A model generated the notes under the pieces. It saw only the letters and a list, made by a program, of their open reading frames with translations, did no database searches and was not told the DNA's origin. 43,921 nucleotides of DNA from an uncultured Bacilli bacterium. Lineage in GTDB: Bacteria > Bacillota_I > Bacilli_A > RF39 > UBA660. The stretch spans positions 1 through 43,921 of the forward strand of contig CALVRJ010000007.1 in assembly GCA_944358545.1 (NCBI GenBank). The letters run 5' to 3'. Shown here piece by piece: positions 1-8,008 of the stretch. Position 1 is the stretch's first letter, and each line of letters opens with the position of its first letter. The position numbers and the translations under genes are program-made.

Positions 1-64
1 ATAATGGGTGTTTTTTTGTGACTTTTTCACATTTTAAAATTTGTCCCCCCTCTTAAGTTGACAT

Positions 65-103
65 TATTGCCCCCCCCAGAAAAATCAAGCTTTGAGGGGG
101 GCT
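65..103. repeat. C/G-tract hairpin element, copy 1
   Basis: A run of 8 C (70-77) is followed by AGAAAAATCAAGCTTT, then GA and a run of 6 G (96-101). The same core occurs at 27264-27298. The two tracts can pair as an imperfect hairpin. Read on the minus strand the core contains TTGATT followed by TTTCT and G8, which resembles a -35 box with a homopolymer in the promoter spacer. On the plus strand it is followed by CTGTTTTTT and could pass for a terminator, but no plus-strand gene is visible to its left. The function is unknown. Confidence 0.7.
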
Positions 104-410
104 GTTTTTTATTCCTTATTTCATGTATTTATTACATTATATTTTAAACAAATAAAATCATTAGACTTTTGCCTAATGATTTATATAAAGGGGGAAAATA
201 AAAATACAGGGTTAAAAAGATTTTAAAGCAATTATTAATTAAAAAACAGGGCATAAAAAATAAATGGAGGTCAATACACCTTAAACTAATCAAAAAAAAG
301 TTTATTTCTCAAAGTAAAGATAATGTTTGTTAAATTTCCCCCTTCATAGATATATATACGATATTTATTTCCAATTTCCTTTTTATTTTGTAAAAATTTT
401 TTAAAAATTT

Positions 411-437
411 ATAAAAAAACTATATTTTATTATAGTT
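411..437 (-). terminator. Terminator of the prepilin gene
   Basis: Perfect 7-bp inverted repeat AACTATA / TATAGTT directly after the prepilin stop codon, followed on the minus strand by a run of seven T. It fits a Rho-independent terminator with a weak, AT-rich stem. Confidence 0.6.
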
Positions 438-821
438 TTAGTTGGTGCAGGCATTAGAGTCACTATATTTATAGGCAAATTGGTTATGAGATTCAGTGAT
501 ATTAACACCAGTATTTAAGTTGAAATTTTCGCCGGTTAGGGGATTTTCAATATCACCATCAGGAAGAAGTCCTTCGTCTTGAAGTTCTGATAAAGTAACA
601 TTATATGTTCCCCCACTACTTGTAATTAAATCTTCCATTTTATATGCATTTTTATTGGCAAAACTACGAGCGGCTCTTTCAAAAGAGGCTACTTGGTCTT
701 CACATAGTTTTTGATTATTTTCAATTATAGTTCTTTGGACTAAGGGAACGGTAATCATTCCAATAATCCCTAATATAACAATAACCCCTAATAATTCAAC
801 TAAGGTAAATCCTTTTTTCAT
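438..821 (-). CDS. Type IV prepilin / pseudopilin-like protein
   Basis: This 127-aa protein opens with a class III (prepilin) signal: a short basic leader, KKG|FTLVELL, then a single hydrophobic helix. The Gly at the cleavage site and Glu at +5 are both present, as expected for processing by a prepilin peptidase and assembly into a pilus or ComGC-like pseudopilus. The remainder is a small globular domain with two Cys, one near the middle and one near the C-terminus. The start at 821 is preferred over a GTG at 830 because AGGTGAG sits just upstream of it. No pilus ATPase, peptidase or platform gene is in the window, so it is an orphan here. The family call is secure; the specific role (competence, adhesion, secretion) is not. 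Confidence 0.8.
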   Translation of the reverse strand: MKKGFTLVELLGVIVILGIIGMITVPLVQRTIIENNQKLCEDQVASFERAARSFANKNAYKMEDLITSSGGTYNVTLSELQDEGLLPDGDIENPLTGENFNLNTGVNITESHNQFAYKYSDSNACTN

Positions 822-850
822 ATTTCTCACCTACTTTAATTATATATTAT

Positions 851-879
851 TTGTTTTTAATAATCAAGGATGATATAAT
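851..879 (+). promoter_or_regulatory. Sigma-A-like promoter of the U32 gene
   Basis: TTGTTT (851-856), a 17-bp spacer and a perfect TATAAT (874-879) with an extended TG two bases upstream. The leader to the start codon at 904 is short and contains GGGAGAAG. Confidence 0.55.
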
Positions 880-903
880 ACTTCTGGAAAAGGGAGAAGT
901 ATT

Positions 904-3042
904 ATGAAAAAGGTAGAATTATTAAGTCCAGCGGGAAATATGGAAACACTACTTGCGGCAATTAAAGGGGGCTGCGATGCGGTTTATTTAGGTGGCAAGG
1001 CTTTTGGGGCCAGAGCTTTTGCAAAGAATTTTGACGACAACGAATTAAAAGAAGCAGTAAAGATTTGTCATTTATATGGGGTTAAGATATATGTTACAGC
1101 CAATATTTTAGTTTATGAAAATGAGATTAAAGAGTTTTTAAATTATTTGAATTTTTTATATGAAATCGGAGTTGATGCAGTTATCATGCAGGATCTTGGA
1201 ATGATGGCTTTAGCTCATAAACTTATTCCAAATCTTGAAATTCATGCATCGACGCAAATTAACTGTCATAATAAAGAAAGTATTGATTTTCTTAAGAAAA
1301 TTGGGGTTTCAAGAGTTGTTTTAGCTAGAGAATTATCATCAGAAGAGATTAAAGATTTAGGTAGTAAAATGGAAATTGAAGTTTTTGTTCATGGGGCATT
1401 ATGTGTTTCTTATAGTGGCAACTGTCTTTTTAGTAGTTTAAACGGTGGTCGAAGTGGCAACAGAGGGATGTGTGCAGGTTCGTGCCGGCTTCCTTATGAT
1501 TTGCTTAAGGATGGTAAAGAGGTTAAGGAAGATGGAAAGTATTTGCTTAGTACAAAAGATTTGTGCTTAGCTTCTAATTTAAAAGATGTTTTAGATTTAG
1601 GTGTTTCTAGTTTAAAAATCGAAGGAAGAATGAAAAGTCCGGAATATGTCGAGTATGTGACTCATGTTTATAGAAGACTTATCGATGAATATTATAAAAA
1701 TGGTAATCCACAAATAAAAAAAGAAGAAATTTTAAATTTGAAAAAGCTTTTTAATAGAACCTTTACATCCGGCTATATGTTTGACGATAACATTTACAAT
1801 ATAAAATCTCCTAATCACCTAGGAAGTTATTTAGGGGAAATTATAAAAATCGAGAAAGGAAAAATTTATATTAAACTTGACGATGATTTAAGACAGGAAG
1901 ATGGAATCAGATTTGTTTTGGAAAACAAAGGAATGATAGTTAATAAACTTTATGATGAAAAAGGGTTACTCAAAAATATGATTAAAAAAGGTAATGTGGC
2001 AGTAGTCGATAATAAGGTTAATTTAAAAAGTAAATCTATTGTTAATAAAACTATCGATACAGAACTTTTAAAGGAAATAGATGATATAAAGATGTCAAAG
2101 ATTAATATAAGTATGAATGTTTTGGCTTTGGAAGGTGGTCCATTAGAAGTTACAATTAGTGACGGAATTTATACAGTAAAGAAAAGTATTGGGGTTTTAG
2201 AGAAAGCATTAAAACAAAAAATGAGTATTGATGAGGTTCGAGAAAAACTTTGTTCAATGGGAAATTATCCATTTACAGTAAATGATTTTAAAATTAAAAT
2301 GGACAATGTATTTATTCCAGTTAAGTTTTTAAAGGAAATTAAAAGAGAATGTGCGGATGCCCTTATAAATAAAAGGTGTGAAGTTCATAATAAAGTTTCG
2401 TTTGATTATAAAAAGTCTTTGGTTAATGGACACGATGAAAATAAACTTTCTGTTTTAATAAGGTCTGAGGAACAACTTAAATGGATTTTGGATAAAGATG
2501 TTAGAATATATACAGAAGACTTTAACTTATATAAAAAGTATAAAAATTACGACATTTATTATAAACTTCCCCGAATTATGCATAATTTTCCCGACTTTAA
2601 AGGTGAGAGACTTTTGGTAAGCGAAATAGGAAGTGTTTATAAATACGCTCGTGATAATAAGGTTATTGGTGATTATCCGCTTAATGTGGTTAATAGTGAA
2701 ACGGCAAAACTTCTTCAAAAAATGGGATGCGAAATTGTAACGTTATCACCGGAAATTTTAAATATCGCCGAGGTTCAAAAATATGTTAGAAACACAGAGA
2801 CTATCGTTTATGGTAGATGCGATTTAATGATTTTAAAAGATTTCTATGACAAGGAAAATGGTCTTAGTTTAAGAAATAATGTAGGAAATATATTTCCAAT
2901 TATAAATGGCGATTATACGACAATTTTACATCATGAGAATATAGATAGAAATGCTTTAGGTAATGAGAGAATTTTACTTTATAACGAGAAGAAAGATGAG
3001 GTTTTAAATATTTTAGAAAAACACAAGATAAGTTTGGATTAG
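904..3042 (+). CDS. U32 family protein, RlhA-like RNA hydroxylase
   Basis: This 712-aa protein belongs to the former peptidase U32 family, now known to include the iron-sulfur RNA hydroxylation enzymes RlhA (23S rRNA) and TrhP (tRNA). The N-terminal barrel starts with ELLSPAGNMETL. The family's cysteine cluster is visible at C167, C174, C190 and C194, around HGALCVSYSGNC and GNRGMCAGSCR. The long C-terminal part, past residue 380, matches the architecture of the RlhA/DUF3656 type rather than the shorter TrhP type; this is inferred from length. The gene stands alone between a sigma-A-like promoter and a bidirectional terminator. The substrate RNA cannot be told from sequence. Confidence 0.8.
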   Translation: MKKVELLSPAGNMETLLAAIKGGCDAVYLGGKAFGARAFAKNFDDNELKEAVKICHLYGVKIYVTANILVYENEIKEFLNYLNFLYEIGVDAVIMQDLGMMALAHKLIPNLEIHASTQINCHNKESIDFLKKIGVSRVVLARELSSEEIKDLGSKMEIEVFVHGALCVSYSGNCLFSSLNGGRSGNRGMCAGSCRLPYDLLKDGKEVKEDGKYLLSTKDLCLASNLKDVLDLGVSSLKIEGRMKSPEYVEYVTHVYRRLIDEYYKNGNPQIKKEEILNLKKLFNRTFTSGYMFDDNIYNIKSPNHLGSYLGEIIKIEKGKIYIKLDDDLRQEDGIRFVLENKGMIVNKLYDEKGLLKNMIKKGNVAVVDNKVNLKSKSIVNKTIDTELLKEIDDIKMSKINISMNVLALEGGPLEVTISDGIYTVKKSIGVLEKALKQKMSIDEVREKLCSMGNYPFTVNDFKIKMDNVFIPVKFLKEIKRECADALINKRCEVHNKVSFDYKKSLVNGHDENKLSVLIRSEEQLKWILDKDVRIYTEDFNLYKKYKNYDIYYKLPRIMHNFPDFKGERLLVSEIGSVYKYARDNKVIGDYPLNVVNSETAKLLQKMGCEIVTLSPEILNIAEVQKYVRNTETIVYGRCDLMILKDFYDKENGLSLRNNVGNIFPIINGDYTTILHHENIDRNALGNERILLYNEKKDEVLNILEKHKISLD

Positions 3043-3048
3043 AAACGA

Positions 3049-3077
3049 AAAACGTCTGCAATATTTACAGACGTTTT
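3049..3077. terminator. Bidirectional terminator between U32 gene and Sel1 operon
   Basis: Arms AAACGTCTG and CAGACGTTT enclose a 9-nt loop, with A and T runs on both sides. It closes the plus-strand U32 gene and the minus-strand Sel1 operon. Confidence 0.8.
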
Positions 3078-4593
3078 AGTTATTTAATGCTTTTTCAATG
3101 ACAATCAATTTTACGGAAGATAACTTTTTAGTTAAGTTATCTTTTATTTTTAAATAGTATAAAGTTTTTGACAACTCAGTCAGGCAGGCTTTTATTTTGG
3201 TTAAATTTTCTTCAGGTTTTTTTAAATAAATATAAATTAGTTCTTCATAGGCGTTTGGTATGCCTTTTTGAGCAGCTAATTTAAAATATTCAATAACTTT
3301 GTTTTCATCGGGTTCAAGACCTAATTCATAGTTACCTTCAAGATAGTAATATTTAGCCAAATTAAATGGGGCCCATGGGGTTAAAAGTTCTAGAGGAACG
3401 TTAAGGGCAAGTTTATAATAATTATAGGCTTTTATTTCATCTTTTTCTGGGTAAAGACCAAGGCGATAATACTCCCCTACTTTATTGCAAGCCCAGCTTT
3501 CTTCTAAAGCGGCACTTTTTTGATAGTATTCAAAGGCAGTTTGATTATCACCTTTTTGTTCATAATATTTACCTAAGTTATTAAAGGCATAAACATAATT
3601 ATGTGCTGCGGCTTTATTAAAATATTCCAAAGCTTTTTGGTCATCTTTTTGATGATTTTCGGTTTGACCAGTTAAATAGCAAGTTCCCAAGGTATTAATG
3701 GCGGCAATGCTACCTAATTTTTCCGCTTTAACTAAATATTTTAGTCCTTCTTGAATACTTTTTTCTTTATCTGGAGTAAGTTTTCCTTCAAGAAACATTT
3801 TGGCAATTAACCATGTGGCTCGTGGATGGTTTTTTTCTTCGGCTACTTTGAGATATTTATAGCTTTCGACATAACGAGGGGTCCCAGTCATGAGTCCTTT
3901 ATATTCCATTTCACCGAGTTCAAAGGAAGCATAAGGGTTGCCTTCTCTTGCCAGTTTTTTGATGGAATATGTATAGTTTATACCGTCTTGCATTTGCAGG
4001 CGAAGCATTTTTTCGAGTTCTTTAACTGATATATTAGTATCGTTTAAGATGTTTTCAACAAGTTCGTATTTATTATCATCAATATAGATGGGCTGAGGTT
4101 TAACAAGAATGGCATATGTTAAGGCTTTTTCTAATACTTCATAATATTTTTTTTGGCTTATAAGTTTATAAAGGTCCGTTCCGAAGGCTCGTGGAACTGT
4201 GGCATCGTTTTTAGCTAAGTTATAAAGGTCACGGCATAAATGTGCCATATGGGTATTTGACTGAATATATGTTTTTACTTCGTTTTCTGTTTCAAATGTT
4301 TTAATATTTCCGTCTAAGATATTAGAAATATTTTGAACAATGACTTCAAACCCTTTATAGTCATTTTTTTCAAATGTTTGATAAATGTTTTTATAGTCTG
4401 GACCGATACTACGGTATCCAATGCAATAGTTATTTACGGTTGAATCACTGATATTATCAATGTTAAATAGTGCACAAAAGATATCAGTTTGACCGGTAAA
4501 GATTTTACTGGATGAATTATTTTTAATTAGCCGGCAAATGTTTCCAAGTGATAAATGATTATCATCACTATTTAATTTTAAATATTTGCGCAT
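3076..4593 (-). CDS. Sel1/TPR repeat protein
   Basis: About 505 aa. From roughly residue 205 to 470 the protein is a series of Sel1-like repeats of about 36 residues with the A-L-G-x-x-Y/A-x-x-G signature (for example INTLGTCYLTG and FNNLGKYYEQKG). Such solenoids mediate protein-protein contacts. The first 200 residues are not recognised. No signal peptide or membrane segment is seen, so it is probably cytoplasmic. It is the last gene of a three-gene operon. The start at 4593 lies 9 nt after AGGAG, while the alternative ATG at 4602 overlaps the Shine-Dalgarno and forms an ATGA overlap with the upstream gene. Partner and function are unknown. Confidence 0.75.
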   Translation of the reverse strand: MRKYLKLNSDDNHLSLGNICRLIKNNSSSKIFTGQTDIFCALFNIDNISDSTVNNYCIGYRSIGPDYKNIYQTFEKNDYKGFEVIVQNISNILDGNIKTFETENEVKTYIQSNTHMAHLCRDLYNLAKNDATVPRAFGTDLYKLISQKKYYEVLEKALTYAILVKPQPIYIDDNKYELVENILNDTNISVKELEKMLRLQMQDGINYTYSIKKLAREGNPYASFELGEMEYKGLMTGTPRYVESYKYLKVAEEKNHPRATWLIAKMFLEGKLTPDKEKSIQEGLKYLVKAEKLGSIAAINTLGTCYLTGQTENHQKDDQKALEYFNKAAAHNYVYAFNNLGKYYEQKGDNQTAFEYYQKSAALEESWACNKVGEYYRLGLYPEKDEIKAYNYYKLALNVPLELLTPWAPFNLAKYYYLEGNYELGLEPDENKVIEYFKLAAQKGIPNAYEELIYIYLKKPEENLTKIKACLTELSKTLYYLKIKDNLTKKLSSVKLIVIEKALNN

Positions 4594-4598
4594 AAATG

Positions 4599-5975
4599 TC
4601 ATCTCCTATGTCCTTGGATGTTTAATTCTTGTTCAAATTTTGGACTATAGTGTTTTTTATAGTCTTCCCCAATATATCCTATATAACCATTAAAATCTTT
4701 TAGCTTAGATTCTAGTCTTTTTTTGGATAATAGTTCGTCGGCAATATATAATTTTATGGTTTCATCAGTTATTTCAGCTAGATTATTTTCGGAAAGAATA
4801 AAGCTTCTTCTTATTTGATTGGCATTATTTTGGTTGACTATATCAAGGTAACAAAATTCCGCAACGTTTTTTTGATGGTTAAATTCTTTACTAATTAAAA
4901 AGGTGGAACCATCACTTCTTTGGTATAAATTATAATCAGGGGTTTTATTCTCCGGTTTTAGGCCAATGAAGCCATCGTTAGTTAGAGCTTTTTCGATGTT
5001 TTCAATGGTTAAGCCAGAATCTGGCATGATTTGGTCTTGAAGATAGACAACGACTAATTTGCCAAAAAGGTCAATATAGTATTTTGTATAGTCTTCTTCG
5101 ACAACATTGTAGTATTTAATGGTTTCACCTTTGATATTTTCAAATGTTTTTAAAGGAAATGTTTTAACTAATTCTTCACCAATATTTTTAAGATGAGATT
5201 TTAATTCTTCATCTTGAAAAGGGACTAAATTAAATTTTCTTTCTTCTGGTTCATTATCTAGGCAGTGATGTTTATTTTCATAAAATTTAGGGGTTCGTCC
5301 GAAGTAATTAAAGGTACATTTATTGTTTTTTTTATGATAACAGTCCCACGTTAAATCAATTCCCCGATATGCACCTTCTAATTTAACAACATTCCAAGCA
5401 TGGTGGTTTTGATAACTCTGGTAATAACATGGAATACCCAATCTATCCATTTCTTCTTTAAAAGCAAGGGCAAAACCGACACAAACTAAGCGGTCAAACA
5501 ATAGTCCAGATAACGATTTTATGACTTTATAATCATTTCCGTCTAGTGTTTCGTTTTCAGCTTCACCATCATATTGATAATGGCATTTTTCAACAAGGGT
5601 TTTATAGACGTAGAGGCATTTTTCAGTATCATTCCAAAATGGTCTTAATTTACTCTCTATTTGTTCAAAAAACTTAATAATTTCGGATAAAACTTTAGGA
5701 CTATTGATGGTTCTTTTAAGATAATGCGGATGGCGATATTTATTTTTTTGAAGATAATCTAGACCTCCTAAAACGCTAAATAAGGCTTTTTCTTTGGATA
5801 TTTTTCCGATTATTTGACTATCTTGATTAACTGTATTTTTTAAAATCAAAAGTTTTTTATTACTATCATTATTGATTGCGGCAACGTCATCTTTGGTTAT
5901 TTTTCCGGTAACAATATATGGAATATAACCATCAAAATCGTTTAAAGGATAATTGCAATATTTAAACTCGGCCAT
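4599..5975 (-). CDS. Transglutaminase-like (papain-fold) domain protein
   Basis: 458 aa. The central region carries the transglutaminase-like triad in order: C165 in RLVCVGFA, H191/H192 in NHHAWNVV, and D207 in GIDLTWD. This arrangement is typical of the bacterial transglutaminase core, whose members hydrolyse or transfer amide and peptide bonds. The flanking regions share a short motif, DFDGYIPYI near the N-terminus and DFNGYIGYIG near the C-terminus, suggesting a small duplicated module. There is no signal peptide or transmembrane segment. The start shares one base with the stop of the upstream LRR gene (TAATG), and the next gene begins at its end, so all three are probably translationally coupled. 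Substrate unknown; catalytic competence is inferred from the triad. Confidence 0.75.
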   Translation of the reverse strand: MAEFKYCNYPLNDFDGYIPYIVTGKITKDDVAAINNDSNKKLLILKNTVNQDSQIIGKISKEKALFSVLGGLDYLQKNKYRHPHYLKRTINSPKVLSEIIKFFEQIESKLRPFWNDTEKCLYVYKTLVEKCHYQYDGEAENETLDGNDYKVIKSLSGLLFDRLVCVGFALAFKEEMDRLGIPCYYQSYQNHHAWNVVKLEGAYRGIDLTWDCYHKKNNKCTFNYFGRTPKFYENKHHCLDNEPEERKFNLVPFQDEELKSHLKNIGEELVKTFPLKTFENIKGETIKYYNVVEEDYTKYYIDLFGKLVVVYLQDQIMPDSGLTIENIEKALTNDGFIGLKPENKTPDYNLYQRSDGSTFLISKEFNHQKNVAEFCYLDIVNQNNANQIRRSFILSENNLAEITDETIKLYIADELLSKKRLESKLKDFNGYIGYIGEDYKKHYSPKFEQELNIQGHRR

Positions 5976-6568
5976 TAGTTTACCTCCTTATAAACAAAAT
6001 TAGTGTTTTCTTCTAAGACAATTATTTTAGATGATAATAAGTTAAAAACATTTTCATTTTGGATATACATTTGGTAAGGTACTTTTATTGTGCTTGCTAT
6101 AATATTATTTAAAAAGTCAATGTTTTGATATGTTACATTTGCAATATCAAGATTTTCTGTGATGATTTTTATGTTTGGCATATCGATGCGAGCTAAAGTA
6201 ATATTTGAGGCTTTTAAAATTGGAAGGTTATTAAAATTTAAAACTGTATGGTCAATGACTAAGTTTTCTAAGTTTAAATTTGCAAGTAATTTTGAATTAT
6301 CATCTAAAATTTCGCAATTTATTAAATATAGTTTTTTTAATTTATTTAATTTGGTTAAAATGGACATAGCTAAAAAATCCAAGGTGCAATTTTCAAAATA
6401 TAAAGTTTCGAGATTTGGAAAGTTTAAAAGTTCTTCATAGTTTACTTTTAAAATCTCTCCACTAAGAGATATTTTATTTACTTTAAGTTTCTTTATTTTT
6501 TCTAATTCTTCTTTTGATTTAATTGGTAATTTGAATTGGGCTTTTAGAGTGCTGGTTTCAAAATTCAT
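5975..6568 (-). CDS. Small leucine-rich-repeat-like protein
   Basis: 197 aa, first gene of the minus-strand operon. The sequence is a run of short leucine/isoleucine/asparagine-rich repeats of about 20-23 residues (LNFPNLETLYFENCTLDF, NKLKKLYLINCEILDD, ANLNLENLVIDHTVL), as in LRR proteins. There is no signal peptide, so it is likely cytoplasmic, unlike the BspA-type LRR proteins elsewhere in this window. Its stop codon overlaps the start of the transglutaminase-like gene. It may supply a recognition surface for that enzyme; this is inference from the operon only. Confidence 0.6.
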   Translation of the reverse strand: MNFETSTLKAQFKLPIKSKEELEKIKKLKVNKISLSGEILKVNYEELLNFPNLETLYFENCTLDFLAMSILTKLNKLKKLYLINCEILDDNSKLLANLNLENLVIDHTVLNFNNLPILKASNITLARIDMPNIKIITENLDIANVTYQNIDFLNNIIASTIKVPYQMYIQNENVFNLLSSKIIVLEENTNFVYKEVN

Positions 6569-6673
6569 ATTTACACCTTCTTTAATTTAATTTTATCACA
6601 AGTAACTTGTTTAGTAAAATTGATAGCGAGTAATTTGTGGGAAATTGGATGTTTTTGTGAAGATTGCACAAGG

Positions 6674-6702
6674 TGGATATTTAATTAAGTAAAATCTATA
6701 AT
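6674..6702 (+). promoter_or_regulatory. Promoter of the DAACS transporter
   Basis: A perfect TATAAT at 6697-6702 with a weak -35 (TGGATA, 6674-6679) 17 bp upstream. A strong AGAAGGAGG follows before the start codon at 6722. Confidence 0.5.
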
Positions 6703-6721
6703 GAATTAGAAGGAGGAAATT

Positions 6722-7966
6722 ATGAAAAAGTTTTGGAAAAATTATAAACAGACAATTTTACTTGTTTTAGCAATGATTATAGGAGCAATTTGCGGGCTTA
6801 TATTTAAGGAAGATGCCTCAGCAGTTAAGCCACTTGGGGATTTGTTTTTGAATTTACTTTTTATTGTCATTGTACCACTTATTTTCTTTACGGTGACAAC
6901 AGCTGTAGCGAGAACTGGACAGCCTAAAAGATTTGGGAAAATTGTAGTTATGACGGTTATCGTGTTTGTAGCTACTTCACTTATTGCGGTAGCAGCAGGG
7001 TTTGTTGGAACTGGAATTACTGATTTAGTAAAACCTGGCGACAGTGCGGAAATTAGAGAAATGTTTGACTCAAAAGTAAAAGATGACACTGATTTAAATG
7101 TCTTAGAAAGTACTGTTCAACTTATTAGTGTAGATGATTTGTATAAGTTATTTTCTAAAGAAAATGTTGTTGCAGTATTACTAGCGTCTATTTTAACTGG
7201 TATAGCAATTAGAATGAGCAAAGAAAAAGGTGAAGCTTTGCTAAAGGTTTTAGAGAGTGGAAAAGATGTAACTTTTAACTTTATTAAATTAATTATGTAT
7301 TATGCCCCGATTGGTATTGGGTGCTACTTCGCATCATTTGTCGGAACTTTCGGTGGAAGTATTGCTTTAGGTTTTCTTAAAACATTTATTTTATATTTGA
7401 TAATTGCTTTAATTTTCTATTTTGGGGTTTACAGTTTATATGCATTTATTGCAGGTGGTAAAGAAGGATTTAAAAGATTTTGGAAGAATATTTTGCCTTC
7501 AACATTTACAGCTTTAGCCACTTGTTCTTCAGCTGCATGTATTCCGATTAATATCGACTCTGCTAAAAAGATGGGAGTTCCAGAAGACGTAACAGAAACT
7601 GTTATTCCACTGGCAACTAATTTACATCAAGATGGATCTTATATTGGAACTGTATTTAAAATTATGTTTTTAGTTTCTTTATTTGGAACTGATATTAGTG
7701 ATCCTGGAACTATTTTAGAAATGGTATTTGTTACTTTAATTGCAACACTTCTTATAAGCGGAGTGCCAATTGGTGGAGGTACAATTTCCGAAATGATGAT
7801 TATTACAATGCTTGGATATCCCGTTGCAGCACTTCCTGTCTTAACGATGGTGGCAACAGTAATAGATGCTCCAGCAACTATGCTTAATGCAGTTGGGGAT
7901 ACTAGTTGTTCACTTTTAGTCGCAAGAGGTGTCGATGGTAAAAAATGGCTTAAGAATAAAAATTAA
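6722..7966 (+). CDS. Dicarboxylate/amino acid:cation symporter (DAACS family)
   Basis: 414-aa integral membrane protein with the GltPh/SstT fold: about eight transmembrane segments and two re-entrant hairpins. The serine-rich hairpin 1 is visible as ATCSSAACIP, hairpin 2 as SGVPIGGGTISEMM, and the last helix carries NAVGDTSC. In transmembrane segment 7 the usual NMDGT motif reads HQDGS, so the cation/substrate site is altered relative to glutamate transporters. The family moves glutamate, aspartate, serine/threonine, cystine or C4-dicarboxylates with Na+ or H+; the substrate is not predictable here. It is a single gene with its own promoter, ending at a terminator shared with the convergent BspA-like gene. 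Confidence 0.85.
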   Translation: MKKFWKNYKQTILLVLAMIIGAICGLIFKEDASAVKPLGDLFLNLLFIVIVPLIFFTVTTAVARTGQPKRFGKIVVMTVIVFVATSLIAVAAGFVGTGITDLVKPGDSAEIREMFDSKVKDDTDLNVLESTVQLISVDDLYKLFSKENVVAVLLASILTGIAIRMSKEKGEALLKVLESGKDVTFNFIKLIMYYAPIGIGCYFASFVGTFGGSIALGFLKTFILYLIIALIFYFGVYSLYAFIAGGKEGFKRFWKNILPSTFTALATCSSAACIPINIDSAKKMGVPEDVTETVIPLATNLHQDGSYIGTVFKIMFLVSLFGTDISDPGTILEMVFVTLIATLLISGVPIGGGTISEMMIITMLGYPVAALPVLTMVATVIDAPATMLNAVGDTSCSLLVARGVDGKKWLKNKN

Positions 7967-7982
7967 GCCTTTTTTGTATGAA

Positions 7983-8008
7983 AAAATCTAGTCCTTTAAC
8001 TAGATTTT
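7983..8008. terminator. Bidirectional terminator, DAACS / BspA-like gene
   Basis: Perfect 10-bp arms AAAATCTAGT / ACTAGATTTT with a 6-nt loop lie between convergent genes. The stop codon of the BspA-like gene falls within the hairpin. Confidence 0.7.

Larger units (their letters stand above)
1..437. other. Gene-free intergenic stretch at left edge
   Basis: No open frame with a ribosome binding site was found on either strand. The stretch is very AT-rich but carries isolated C or G runs at 45-50, 70-77, 96-101, 189-193 and 338-342. It holds the first copy of the C/G-tract element, a hairpin at about 158-182 (ATCATTAG and CTAATGAT arms) and the prepilin terminator. A perfect TTGACA lies at 58-63, just before the C8 run, with only a weak -10 after it. 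The minus-strand part left of about 65 is presumably the upstream region of a gene beyond the edge. Confidence 0.6.

Noticed and set aside
58-85. Plus-strand promoter with perfect TTGACA before the C8 tract
   Set aside because: The -10 (AAAAAT) is weak and no plus-strand gene follows before 904, which has its own promoter.
158-182. Hairpin ATCATTAG / CTAATGAT as terminator of an unseen gene or end of a small RNA
   Set aside because: No gene or convincing promoter could be matched to it, so it is mentioned only as part of the intergenic region.
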